27,429 nucleotides of DNA, taken from DATFYM01 sp035315065 (GTDB taxonomy: Bacteria; Acidobacteriota; Terriglobia; UBA7540). Positions 8,072 to 15,946 of this stretch are shown one piece after another (position 1 is the first letter of the stretch; the number at the start of each line of letters is the position of its first letter). Made by a program: the position numbers and the translations under genes. The stretch spans positions 1-27,429 of the forward strand of contig DATFYM010000090.1 in assembly GCA_035315065.1 (NCBI GenBank), read 5' to 3'. Under the pieces are notes generated by a model. The model saw only the letters and a program-made list of their open reading frames with translations. It ran no database searches and had not been told where the DNA came from.

Positions 8072-8782
8072 ATGTCAGACACGGGCCAGAACCCGCTAGA
8101 TTCGCTGCCGCTGAAGTTCATGGTGGTCAGCCACGACCTCCAGGTGATCCAGACCATCCAGTCCACTCTGGAGGAGTTGGGTTCGGAAACGGTGGCTTAC
8201 GCTGACAGCGTTGAAGCGGCGGCGTGTGTTTGGGACAGTACCTTTGACGGATTCTTCCTCGACGCTGAGATGCCTCATCCCGACGGTTTCGAACTGGCAA
8301 GTTGCGTCCGGGAATCGTCTCCCAACGCCAAGGCTCCCATCGTGATCTTTTCGGAGGTTGCCAACGGTGAGACCATGCGCAGGAGTTTCCGCGCCGGAGC
8401 AACTTTCTTTCTGAGGAAGTTCCGCCTTCAGGAGCAGGTGAAATGCCTCTACAACGCGACTCGGGGTGCCACCCTGGAAGAACGGCGCAGTCACCAGCGG
8501 GGGCCGCTCCAAGCGAGGGTGGAATGCAAGTTCGGCGACCGGCGCTTTGAATCGAGCAGTTTGAATATCAGTGAATGCGGGATACTGCTGGAGCCGTCAC
8601 GCGGCCTCGAGGTTGGGCAGGAATTCGACCTGGTATTCAACCTTCCCGGATCCCCGGAGCAATTGAAGTCAAGGGCCAAGGTCGTTCGCAAAGAGCCGCC
8701 CGACCGGATCGCAGCGGAGTTCATCAGCATCGGCTTGGAAGAGAAGGCTGCAATTCGACACCATGTCTTGCACACGCCTTAG
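8072..8782 (+). CDS. Response-regulator-like REC domain fused to PilZ
   Basis: This 236-residue cytoplasmic protein has a REC domain (residues 14-125) and a C-terminal PilZ domain (138-230). Asp64 (FFLDAEMPHPDG) aligns with the phosphoacceptor, Ser94 with the conserved Thr/Ser and Lys116 with the conserved Lys. The acidic pair that normally binds Mg2+ is replaced by Ser20-His21 before Asp22, so phosphorylation may be weak or lost. The PilZ part keeps both c-di-GMP signatures, RSHQR (139-143) and NISECG (165-170), so ligand binding is likely. The ATG at 8072 is preferred; a GTG nine bases upstream (8063) is equally possible, since neither has a good Shine-Dalgarno site. Probably a c-di-GMP effector, perhaps coupled to the divergent giant protein. 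Confidence 0.9.
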   Translation: MSDTGQNPLDSLPLKFMVVSHDLQVIQTIQSTLEELGSETVAYADSVEAAACVWDSTFDGFFLDAEMPHPDGFELASCVRESSPNAKAPIVIFSEVANGETMRRSFRAGATFFLRKFRLQEQVKCLYNATRGATLEERRSHQRGPLQARVECKFGDRRFESSSLNISECGILLEPSRGLEVGQEFDLVFNLPGSPEQLKSRAKVVRKEPPDRIAAEFISIGLEEKAAIRHHVLHTP

Positions 8783-8891
8783 CCTCTGTCGTGCCGCACG
8801 AACACTTGTCACTTGCCCGTTGCGTCGTAGGCCAAGGGTGCTCGGATGAGCTGGTTGGCGAACTGCGTGCTTCGGCTCTTGCGTTCATCAT

Positions 8892-9599
8892 TCATTGTCT
8901 ATCATTTCTCTCGTACCTCCCCATCAACTCCCCCTGCTCGAGCACGTGGCCCTTCATGGCTTGCTCCACGGCGGCCTTGGTGACCCGGCCTTTCAAGTTG
9001 AGGAAGTTGTCGAGGGCAAAAAGCCGGAAGAAGTATCGGTGAGGCCGTCCGGGAGGGGGACAAGGGCCGTCGTATCCAATCTCGCCGAAGTCATTGCCGC
9101 CTTGACGCCCTCCGGCCTGGATGTCGCTCCGCTTGGGCACGCCTTCAGGGAGACGGTGAGTGCCGGCCGGCAGGTCGTAGACCACCCAGTGGACCCACGT
9201 GCCGCCTGGGGCGTCTGGGTCCTCCACGATGAGAACAAAGCTCCGGGTGTTCTGGGGTGCATTTGACCAGTCAAGATCCGGCGATGCATCGAGGCCGTCG
9301 CAAGCGAACTGCTTGGGTATGCTGGCGCCCGGTTTGAAAGCCTTCGTGCTGAGGGAGAGGTTTGGCGAACTGCTCTGCTGCGCCGGTGAAGCGCCTTCAA
9401 CCATCGAGGGCGCGCCGGAGGTTGCGGTTCCAGCGGCTCCGTTCGCAGTGGCCTCAGTGCCCGCGACGGTGCTCTTGCTCGATCGGCTCTCAGCGGTTGG
9501 GCCCGATGCGCGCGCATAATACGGTCCCGCTGCCGCCAGTGACCAAGCCAGCGCTGTCACGGCTGGAATCCCAATGAGATGGTGGGTAGTCTTCTTCAT
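8892..9599 (-). CDS. Exported YbhB/YbcL-family (PEBP/Raf-kinase-inhibitor-like) protein
   Basis: This 235-residue protein has an N-terminal signal peptide (MKK, hydrophobic core about 8-25, likely cleavage near YARA), a Ser/Ala/Thr-rich linker (30-80) and a complete PEBP fold. Family motifs are DPDAPGGTWVHW (128-138), which forms the anion-binding pocket with its Asp, Pro and His residues, and GYDGPCPPPG (175-184) with HRYFFRLFALD. Bacterial YbhB/YbcL proteins have no settled biochemical role; the export signal suggests a periplasmic or surface location here. An upstream in-frame ATG (9626) would bury the signal peptide behind nine residues, so 9599 is preferred. It is convergent with the REC-PilZ gene, separated by 109 bases with no obvious terminator. 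Confidence 0.93.
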   Translation of the reverse strand: MKKTTHHLIGIPAVTALAWSLAAAGPYYARASGPTAESRSSKSTVAGTEATANGAAGTATSGAPSMVEGASPAQQSSSPNLSLSTKAFKPGASIPKQFACDGLDASPDLDWSNAPQNTRSFVLIVEDPDAPGGTWVHWVVYDLPAGTHRLPEGVPKRSDIQAGGRQGGNDFGEIGYDGPCPPPGRPHRYFFRLFALDNFLNLKGRVTKAAVEQAMKGHVLEQGELMGRYERNDRQ

Positions 9600-9702
9600 G
9601 TGGTCCGCGGATTCGCGACGGTACACTTTGCGCGACTTTTGTGGGTCAGGCGCTGCCGCTCTGCGCTCAAGTTAACCGTAGCACGGACAGTGAATTGTGA
9701 AT

Positions 9703-9782
9703 AGTGAATTGTGAATGGTGAACGCTAAGTCGTTTCACAATTCCACCCTACGCCCTTTATGATTCACCATTCACAATTCACT
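9703..9782. repeat. Perfect 20-bp inverted repeat (GTGAATTGTGAA words)
   Basis: AGTGAATTGTGAATGGTGAA (9703-9722) is exactly inverted at 9763-9782, with a 40-base loop. The left arm is preceded by another partial copy (9690-9702). The same 20-mer recurs in direct orientation at 12172-12191. It lies between two divergent genes, so it is not a simple terminator for either. Confidence 0.9.
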
Positions 9783-9934
9783 GCCTCCTGCCTTCTGCTA
9801 TCTTCCGGTGTGCTGAGACGTCAAACTAACCGAGAAAGAACTTTCTGGCTTGATGTTGCGTATTCCTCAAAGGTGAGGGATCGGTGCGCGCCTACGCTTC
9901 GTGCCTTCTCTCTGGCGCGCCATAGAGGTGGTGT

Positions 9935-10723
9935 ATGAAAATGATACTGTTGGCGGGGTTCGTTGTTCTGCTCGCGGCAGGCATGGCGACGGTTCGGGCC
10001 GATGACTGGTCGAAAACTTACACGGTTACCGGCAAGCCCGAACTGCGCGTTGATACCAACGACGGCAATGTTTCGGTGACGACCTGGGACCGCGACAAGA
10101 TCGAGGCTACCGTCTCAACCGAGGGCTGGCGGATCGGGCCGGACGATGTGCGCATTCGCGAATCGCAGTCGGGGGCGAGTGTGGACCTGGACGTTCATGT
10201 GCCCAACCGGTGGGGCATCGGGGGGCATCGGCGCGTGTCGATCGAGCTGAAGGTGCCGCGCGAGGATAGCGTGGATATCCACACCGGCGACGGAAACATT
10301 TCTCTCGAGGATGTGAAGGGTGACCTGCGGTTGCATAGTGGCGATGGGAGGATCGAGGGTACTGGTCTTGACGGCAGACTGGAAGCGAAGAGCGGCGACG
10401 GCAACATCCGCGTGCGTGGACGCTTCGACGTTGTCCGATTGGAAACGGGCGACGGGCAGATCAATGCGGAGGCCGGCTCAGGTTCCAAGATGGCTTCCGA
10501 CTGGAGCGCGCGTTCCGGCGACGGCAGCATCAACCTGCGCGTGCCCGGCGACCTCAACGCCCAACTTGACCTGCATACTGGTGACGGTCACATTACGCTC
10601 GATTTCCCGGTGACGGTCTCCGGCTCCGTGAGCCGCTCCACGATCCGTGGCCAGCTCAACGGCGGCGGGCCGACGTTGACGGTGCACACGGGTGACGGGT
10701 CGATTCGGTTGGAGAAGTTGTGA
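9935..10723 (+). CDS. Exported DUF4097-type beta-repeat protein
   Basis: This 262-residue protein has a signal peptide (hydrophobic residues 4-20, likely cleavage after VRA) followed by a repetitive beta structure. The GDG turn recurs about every 17-22 residues (HTGDGNI, HSGDGRI, KSGDGNI, ETGDGQI, RSGDGSI, HTGDGHI, HTGDGSI). This pattern is characteristic of DUF4097 (putative adhesin-like) right-handed beta-solenoid proteins. A periplasmic or outer-surface location is inferred; the function is unknown. The ATG start has AGAGGTG (9924-9930) at normal spacing. A 26-bp inverted repeat follows 6 bases after the stop and probably ends the transcript. Confidence 0.92.
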   Translation: MKMILLAGFVVLLAAGMATVRADDWSKTYTVTGKPELRVDTNDGNVSVTTWDRDKIEATVSTEGWRIGPDDVRIRESQSGASVDLDVHVPNRWGIGGHRRVSIELKVPREDSVDIHTGDGNISLEDVKGDLRLHSGDGRIEGTGLDGRLEAKSGDGNIRVRGRFDVVRLETGDGQINAEAGSGSKMASDWSARSGDGSINLRVPGDLNAQLDLHTGDGHITLDFPVTVSGSVSRSTIRGQLNGGGPTLTVHTGDGSIRLEKL

Positions 10724-10729
10724 ACCGTT

Positions 10730-10813
10730 TGTCATTCTGAACGAAGCGAAGAATCCCTTTTTGTCTTCATCTGCAAATGGAAAGAGAGATTCTTCGCTTC
10801 GCTCAGAATGACA
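10730..10813. repeat. Dispersed 26-bp hairpin element (GTCATTCTGAACGAAGCG type)
   Basis: The arm at 10730-10755 (starting TGTCATTCTGAACGAAGCG) pairs with 10788-10813 (ending CTCAGAATGACA) with one G-T mismatch in 26, enclosing a 32-base loop. From general knowledge, near-identical words are dispersed through many Acidobacteriota and other genomes and are often mistranslated as HSERSEESL or ILSEAKNLS peptides. Sitting 6 bases after the DUF4097 stop, it may serve as a terminator or mRNA 3' end. Confidence 0.9.
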
Positions 10814-11045
10814 TGCCACCAAGTGTTAGGCCAACCCGGTCGGTAACCGACGCCATTCACCTCGCACCTAACCTGACCCAGGCTTTCCTGACAGCCGCCA
10901 CGCGAGTCGCGGATTGTCTGTCCAGCGTCCAACGAGTGTTTGGTGGGATCGGCCAAAGGGAAAACCCCACCAACTCCCCGCCTTCCGAGTAGAATGTCCC
11001 TTGGCGTTGGGGCACGCGCCCACATGAAATCGACAGGATGCGACT
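10814..11045. other. Gap before the DUF2252 gene, no further gene seen
   Basis: Apart from a small palindrome GTCGGTAACCGAC near 10839 nothing stands out. Overlapping short frames on both strands have no recognisable product. The promoter for the DUF2252 gene presumably lies here, but I could not pick convincing hexamers. Confidence 0.35.
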
Positions 11046-12122
11046 ATGAGCATCGTGGAGGCGACACGAAGGTACGAAGCCTGGCTCTCGGGGTACACCA
11101 CGATCGTCCAGCCAGACCTCCGATTGAAGCACCAGCGGATGGCGGGAGACCTGTTCAGCTTTTTGCGCGCCACGTTCTACCGCTGGGTGGAGCTTTGGCA
11201 GAAGACTTGCCCGGACCTCGCACGAGCTCCTGAGGTTCTGGCCGTAGGTGACCTGCACGTCGAAAACTTCGGCACCTGGCGCGATATCGAGGGCCGGCTG
11301 ATCTGGGGCATCAACGACTTCGACGAAGTCTACCCGATGGCTTACGCGATCGATTTAGTGCGTCTCGCGGCCAGCTCCCATCTCGCGATCGCGACCGGGC
11401 ACCTGGCGATGGGCCCCAAGGACGCTTGTGACGCGCTCCTGAAAGGCTACCACGAGGCCTTGGCGGCAGGCGGCGAGCCATTCGTGCTGGAGGAAAAGCA
11501 CGCCTGGCTGCGCCACGTGGCCATGAACGAGCTGCGGCACCCGCCGCCGTTCTGGCAGAAAATGGACGCGTTGCCCCGCCTGAAGCGGATGATCCCCGGA
11601 AGCGCGCGGAAGGCTCTGGAGCGGATGATGCCCGAGGCGGGTCTAAAGCTCGACCTCCGCCATCGCGTGGCGGGGCTGGGCAGCCTGGGGCGTGAGCGGT
11701 ATGTGGCTCTCGTCAACTGGGGTGGTGGCCGCCTGGCGCGCGAGGCCAAGGCACTGGCCCCGTCGGCGTCTGTCTGGGCCCGTGGCGGCGAGGGCTCCAA
11801 GCGCATTCTCTATCAGCGAATCCTGCGTTTGGCGGTGCGGTGCCGCGATCCGTTTGTCAACCTGAAGGGTCGCTGGATCGTCCGGCGCTTGGGTCCGCTG
11901 TGCTCCCGCATTGAGCTGGTTTCGCTGCCGAAAGAACGCGACGAACTCCGGCTGCTCGAAGCAATGGGCTGGGAGACCGCCAACGTGCACCTTGGCAGCC
12001 CTAGGTCGATCCCAGCGGTTGAGCGCGACTTGAAGCACCGTCCGGCGGGATGGCTGCACGAGGCCGCCCAGCAGATGGCGAAAGCGACCACCGCCGACTG
12101 GCAGGAGTGGAAGAAAAAATGA
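11046..12122 (+). CDS. DUF2252 family protein
   Basis: This 358-residue soluble protein matches the DUF2252 layout. Visible signatures are FSFLRATFYRW (37-47), GDLHVENFGTW (68-78), the INDFDE acidic motif (89-94) and AIDLVRLAAS (101-110). The family is distantly kinase-like (aminoglycoside-phosphotransferase fold), and the GDLHxxN and DFD motifs resemble the catalytic and metal-binding loops of that fold. Actual substrates are unknown, so phosphotransfer is only an inference. The length is somewhat shorter than many members (about 400 or more). The ATG start is preceded by a weak CAGGA. It stands alone, between the DUF4097 hairpin and a repeat-rich gap. Confidence 0.9.
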   Translation: MSIVEATRRYEAWLSGYTTIVQPDLRLKHQRMAGDLFSFLRATFYRWVELWQKTCPDLARAPEVLAVGDLHVENFGTWRDIEGRLIWGINDFDEVYPMAYAIDLVRLAASSHLAIATGHLAMGPKDACDALLKGYHEALAAGGEPFVLEEKHAWLRHVAMNELRHPPPFWQKMDALPRLKRMIPGSARKALERMMPEAGLKLDLRHRVAGLGSLGRERYVALVNWGGGRLAREAKALAPSASVWARGGEGSKRILYQRILRLAVRCRDPFVNLKGRWIVRRLGPLCSRIELVSLPKERDELRLLEAMGWETANVHLGSPRSIPAVERDLKHRPAGWLHEAAQQMAKATTADWQEWKKK

Positions 12123-12440
12123 TGAACGCTGAATGCTGAGCCCTGAATTATGAATCGTGAAAGTTCTGAATAGTGAATTGTGAATGGTGAATTCCGAACT
12201 GAAATATTCTGAATCACGATGAACATTCTGAACAATCGTCAATTATGAATTCGGAATCCTTTGAATTCTGACTCTGAAAATACTGTGAACGAGTCTGAAT
12301 ATTCCGGGCAATTCTCAATCATGAATTCGGAATCGTTAGTCAATCTTGAATTCGGAATCCTGAATTCGGAATGATGGACGGAGTGCCCGCGCCACAGCTC
12401 ACCGCGCTGAAGACTGAGAGCGAACTGAAAACTGAATGAA
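12123..12440. repeat. Repeat-rich gap with GAATTCGGAATC copies
   Basis: This 318-base gap is filled with low-complexity GAAT/TGAA words. GAATTCGGAATC occurs exactly at 12247-12258, 12323-12334 and 12348-12359, with an 11-base copy at 12362-12372. AGTGAATTGTGAATGGTGAA (12172-12191) repeats the arm of the 9703/9763 inverted repeat. No convincing gene lies here. Confidence 0.8.
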
Positions 12441-13778
12441 ATGAACAAACGTCTTCCATTACTGGTCCGCCACGTGATGTATAATCTGCGTGGTGGCTTT
12501 CTGGTTCGGCCACTGACCATTGCCTTGGCGCTGGGTTGTGCGGGCGCGCTCCTGTCATGGCTGGAAGAGGCTGTCCCAGGCTCCAGTGCCTGGGTGCCGA
12601 AGTGGCTCTTTCCCTCCCGTTCTGATCCTCAGGTGGCTCAGATCATCCTCGCGGGTATCGCTGCCTCCATCATGACCGTCGTGTCCATTGTTTTCGCGAT
12701 CCTGCTGATGACGCTCACGCTGGCCTCGATGCAGTTCTCCCCGCGCATCATTGTGAGCTTCGCCAGGGACCGCGTGACCCAATGGACGCTCGGCATCTTC
12801 CTTGGTACTTTCTTGTACTGCCTGGCGGCGCTTCCGGCGGCGCGCTCGGTGCCCCACCCGTTCGTACCGGTCGCCACCGTGTTGGGCGCGATGCTGCTGG
12901 CGCTCGCGTGTGTCGGATGGCTGCTCTTCTTCATTAACCACATCTCGCAGGCCATCAGTGTGAATCACATTGTGGACCGGATCGCCTCCGAGACCGAAGC
13001 GATCATCGACGAGATGATGCCGTACCCCCGCCGGCAGACTCGCATGGCGGAGACCGATGAGATCGGTCCAAGAACCTGGGAGAGCCCGGTCTTGAGCCAT
13101 GTCTCCGGGTATATCCGCTTTATCGACACCCAGCGGCTTGTTAACCTGGCTAAGTCTTACCACGTCAAGGTCCATGTTCTCCGGCGAGTCGGCCACTTCG
13201 TGCCGGCAGGCATCCCGCTGCTGATGGTGTATAAGGGGGAGCGACTGTCCCCCCAAGGGATCGCCGAGCTTCTCGCTGCCTTTGACTTCGGCCCCTCCCG
13301 GACCTTGCAGCAGGATGTGGAGTTCGGTGTCTTGCAGATCGTGGATATCGCATTGAAGGCGATCTCGCCCGCCGTAAACGATCCCAGTACCGCCATTAGC
13401 TGTGTGGACCAGTTAAGTCGCATCCTGATCGGCTTTGCCTCTCGGGAACCGCCGGAGTCCTTGCTCTACGATCCGCCAGGGGTGGTTCGCGTCAGCATCC
13501 TATGGCCTGACTTTGAGCGGATGCTGGATGCCGCGTTCGAGCAGGTGCGCATGTACTCGAAGTCGGATGTCGCCGTCAGCCTGCGAATGCTCCGCGCTCT
13601 CAGCGACATTGCCAGCACTACTCCCGACACGGCATACTGTAGGGCGCTCGCTGAGCGCGGGAGACGGATTGTCGCGGGGTGCGCGGAAAAGCTGGGCGAA
13701 GAGGAGTTGAAGGAGATGCGCGTTCGCGCGGCCGCGCTGGAGAAGCTCACCGAAGTGGCGGGTGTTAGCGACCGATAA
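12441..13778 (+). CDS. DUF2254 predicted membrane protein
   Basis: This 445-residue inner-membrane protein of the DUF2254 family has four hydrophobic helices at about 23-41, 66-95, 113-132 and 142-166, followed by a soluble domain of about 275 residues. The segment LTLASMQFSPRIIVSFARD after helix 2 and the block QQDVEFGVLQIVDIALKAIS with SPAVNDPSTA further on are conserved family features. The function is unknown. The ATG start has only a weak upstream purine stretch, which suggests low or unusual translation initiation. It stands alone after the DUF2252 gene, separated by a repeat-rich gap. Confidence 0.92.
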   Translation: MNKRLPLLVRHVMYNLRGGFLVRPLTIALALGCAGALLSWLEEAVPGSSAWVPKWLFPSRSDPQVAQIILAGIAASIMTVVSIVFAILLMTLTLASMQFSPRIIVSFARDRVTQWTLGIFLGTFLYCLAALPAARSVPHPFVPVATVLGAMLLALACVGWLLFFINHISQAISVNHIVDRIASETEAIIDEMMPYPRRQTRMAETDEIGPRTWESPVLSHVSGYIRFIDTQRLVNLAKSYHVKVHVLRRVGHFVPAGIPLLMVYKGERLSPQGIAELLAAFDFGPSRTLQQDVEFGVLQIVDIALKAISPAVNDPSTAISCVDQLSRILIGFASREPPESLLYDPPGVVRVSILWPDFERMLDAAFEQVRMYSKSDVAVSLRMLRALSDIASTTPDTAYCRALAERGRRIVAGCAEKLGEEELKEMRVRAAALEKLTEVAGVSDR

Positions 13779-13978
13779 GTAATGCGGAATAGTGAAATGA
13801 GCAGAAGCCCGGCAGTGTGAAATTCGTTGTTTATCATTACGCGGCGCAAGCCAATCTGCGCGGGGTTCGCCGTAATGATGGTGCAGCGTTCCGTCATCTC
13901 TGGAGCGTGGGCGACCGATCCCGGAATGAACGCCGAATGCCTTGCGGCTCGGTTGTGAGAAAATGAGGATGTGACCGG

Positions 13979-14365
13979 GTGACCACAATGAACTCTTCCG
14001 AGAGTTTCATGCAATTCGTGACTGCCATCAACCATCACGAGATAAAAGCCCTGACGGCGCTTATGACAGTCGATCACGTCTTCGTTGACTCAGTGGGGAA
14101 TCGGGCGCATAGCGCTAAATCCATGGAGGTTGGATGGCGCGGCTACTTTGCTATGTGTCTGGACTACTGGATTCACACAGACTATGTGATGGCGGAGGGG
14201 AGCGTGGTGTTAGCGGTGGGGGAGGCGGGCGGGACCATAGACGGCGTCGCGTGGCGCACGCCCGCGGCCTGGAAGGCGGTGATTCGAGACGGCAAGGTGG
14301 CGGAATGGAGGGTGTTCGCGGACAACAAGCCGGTTTACGAGATCTTAGCGAGGCGGCGCCAGTAG
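13979..14365 (+). CDS. NTF2-like (SnoaL-type) small protein
   Basis: This 128-residue protein has the NTF2-like cone-fold pattern: an N-terminal helix (SFMQFVTAINHHEIKALTALM), the FVDSVGN strand, a GWRGYFAMCLDYWIH helix, then strands ending in GKVAEWRVFADNKPVYEIL. Such domains serve as small-molecule isomerases, polyketide cyclases or ligand-binding pockets, and sequence alone does not decide which. The GTG at 13979 follows GAGG (13965-13968) at good spacing; an ATG three codons later (13988) is an alternative. It stands alone with no partner gene. Confidence 0.85.
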   Translation: MTTMNSSESFMQFVTAINHHEIKALTALMTVDHVFVDSVGNRAHSAKSMEVGWRGYFAMCLDYWIHTDYVMAEGSVVLAVGEAGGTIDGVAWRTPAAWKAVIRDGKVAEWRVFADNKPVYEILARRRQ

Positions 14366-14678
14366 CGCCCCGAACGGGTCAATGAGGCTCCCGGTCGCAG
14401 TCGCCGTCCGTTCGATTTGACAGCAAGTTCCTCATGGAAAGAGATTTGAGTTGGATTTCCGAATTCTGCCGCTTCGGAAGTCAGCTAACGTTCCGGATCA
14501 CGCGGCGCCAGCGTTCATTCCAGCCTTGCCGCCGGGGTCTTCAACGGACTCGGCTAAACCTCCTCGCCGGTGTAGGCCGGCGCGCAACCTGACTGGTTCG
14601 CATCTATCTATAGCGGTTGAACGTGTCGAGGGACAGGGCCATGGTGTGAGCCCGCGTCGGATGTGGTCCGGGGGCTGA
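14366..14678. other. Gap before the TPR gene; one GC hairpin
   Basis: No convincing gene is present; a 75-codon frame (14451-14678) ends at the TPR start but its product is rich in Pro, Arg and Ser with no family resemblance. CGCCGG (14565-14570) and CCGGCG (14577-14582) form a short hairpin. Confidence 0.35.
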
Positions 14679-15908
14679 ATGGTATTGGAAGGATCGAATA
14701 AGGGTCCAAGGGGCGAACGCAGTTCGAGCGCACACGTATTGTTGCTGGCCGCCTTGGTATTCGTAGCGGGATCCAGGTTGTTCGCGCACGGCGCCGCGCA
14801 GGACCTTGACGATCTCGCCCTAGACCAGATGTATAACCTCGAATATGACGGGGCCCGCCAGACTCTGGAAGCTCAGCTTCGTCTACATCCGGACGACCTC
14901 CGCGCTCTCAACTACCTCGGCAGTTTAACGCTGGATGAAGAGTTGCTCCGGGAGGGGCTCTACTCGGCCGAAGCCTACACCAATCGGGGTGTCGCGGCGC
15001 GGCAGAACAAACCCGAAATGCCGCCGGGCTACGAGACGAAGCTCATGGACGTTCTCCAGAGGGCCCAGAGTGCGGCGGAGGCACGGCTGAAGCAGAACCC
15101 CGACGATCAGGACGCGCTCTACTGGGCCGGCGTCACGGACGCAACGAGGGCCGAGTTTTACTTTACGCTCAAACGGTCATACATACCGGCGCTCCACGAA
15201 GGCTCGGCCGCATACAAACTCCACCAACGACTTTACCGGCTCAACCCCGGTTACACGGATGCGCTGCTCGTGATTGGCATGGGGCAATACACGGCCGGCA
15301 CCCTTCCGTGGTACTTCAAAGTAGTGGCCTCCATCGCCGGGTTCCGAGGAACCAAGGCGCGAGGATTCGACGACCTGAAGCAAGTGAGCGAGCGGGGTCG
15401 CTACGCGCGAGAGGATGCCAAGATCATCCTGGTGGTATTCTATCGGCGCGAGGGCATGTATGCGCAAGCCATCGGCGCGCTGCAAGACCTCGCTCGAGTG
15501 TATCCTCGAAACTCTCTGGCCTTGACCGAAATGGTTCGGATCGACGAGGCCGCCGGAGACTGGCGCTCCGCCACCCGCACGGCGGACGAACTGGTGGCTC
15601 GCCTCGACTCGCGCGCCCCCGGGTACGAACAGATGCCCGCTGCGCGAATCTTGTACGAAACCGGCAAGGCTCATGAACACCTCGGCGAGATGGACGAGGC
15701 GCTTCGGCTGTACGATCGGGCGGCGACAGTTCCCGGCAAGAAGCCGTTTTCCTACGAGGCCGAGCTCGCTGCCGCTCACCTCGAGTTGCAGCTTAACCAT
15801 CCCGCGGCAGCGCGACAACGCTATCAGCAGATCGTCGACGCCGCTCCGGACACCGAGGAAGGGAAGGCCGCGCGTCAGGCGCTTAGAGACATAGGGAACA
15901 GGGAATAG
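14679..15908 (+). CDS. Exported or membrane-anchored TPR protein
   Basis: This 409-residue protein starts with a basic segment and a hydrophobic helix (about 19-38, signal peptide or anchor), then runs through tetratricopeptide-type helical pairs. Repeats are visible near 48-80 (ALDQMYNLEYDGARQTLEAQLRLHPDD with its ALNYLG partner), 270-305 (AQAIGALQDLARVYPRNSLAL) and 340-405 (KAHEHLGEMDEALRLYDRAA, then HPAAARQRYQQIV). It probably acts as a protein-interaction scaffold in the periplasm; the partners are unknown. The ATG has GGGG just upstream. The last codons (IGNRE) are built from the left arm of a hairpin that also shapes the end of the convergent reductase gene. Confidence 0.85.
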   Translation: MVLEGSNKGPRGERSSSAHVLLLAALVFVAGSRLFAHGAAQDLDDLALDQMYNLEYDGARQTLEAQLRLHPDDLRALNYLGSLTLDEELLREGLYSAEAYTNRGVAARQNKPEMPPGYETKLMDVLQRAQSAAEARLKQNPDDQDALYWAGVTDATRAEFYFTLKRSYIPALHEGSAAYKLHQRLYRLNPGYTDALLVIGMGQYTAGTLPWYFKVVASIAGFRGTKARGFDDLKQVSERGRYAREDAKIILVVFYRREGMYAQAIGALQDLARVYPRNSLALTEMVRIDEAAGDWRSATRTADELVARLDSRAPGYEQMPAARILYETGKAHEHLGEMDEALRLYDRAATVPGKKPFSYEAELAAAHLELQLNHPAAARQRYQQIVDAAPDTEEGKAARQALRDIGNRE

Positions 15909-15946
15909 GAAAAGGTCGCTGCCCTGTCCTGTTCCCTGTTCCCTAT
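15891..15946. terminator. Bidirectional hairpin between convergent genes
   Basis: ATAGGGAACAGGGAA (15891-15905) is exactly inverted at 15932-15946. The left arm codes for the end of the TPR protein and the right arm contains the stop codon of the leftward reductase gene at 15943. A 15-bp stem between two converging genes suits a bidirectional terminator, although no strong T-run is seen on either side. Confidence 0.6.

Noticed and set aside
10478..10822. Protein reading HSERSEESLFPF on the - strand
   Set aside because: Translation of the dispersed hairpin element plus the antisense of the DUF4097 gene.
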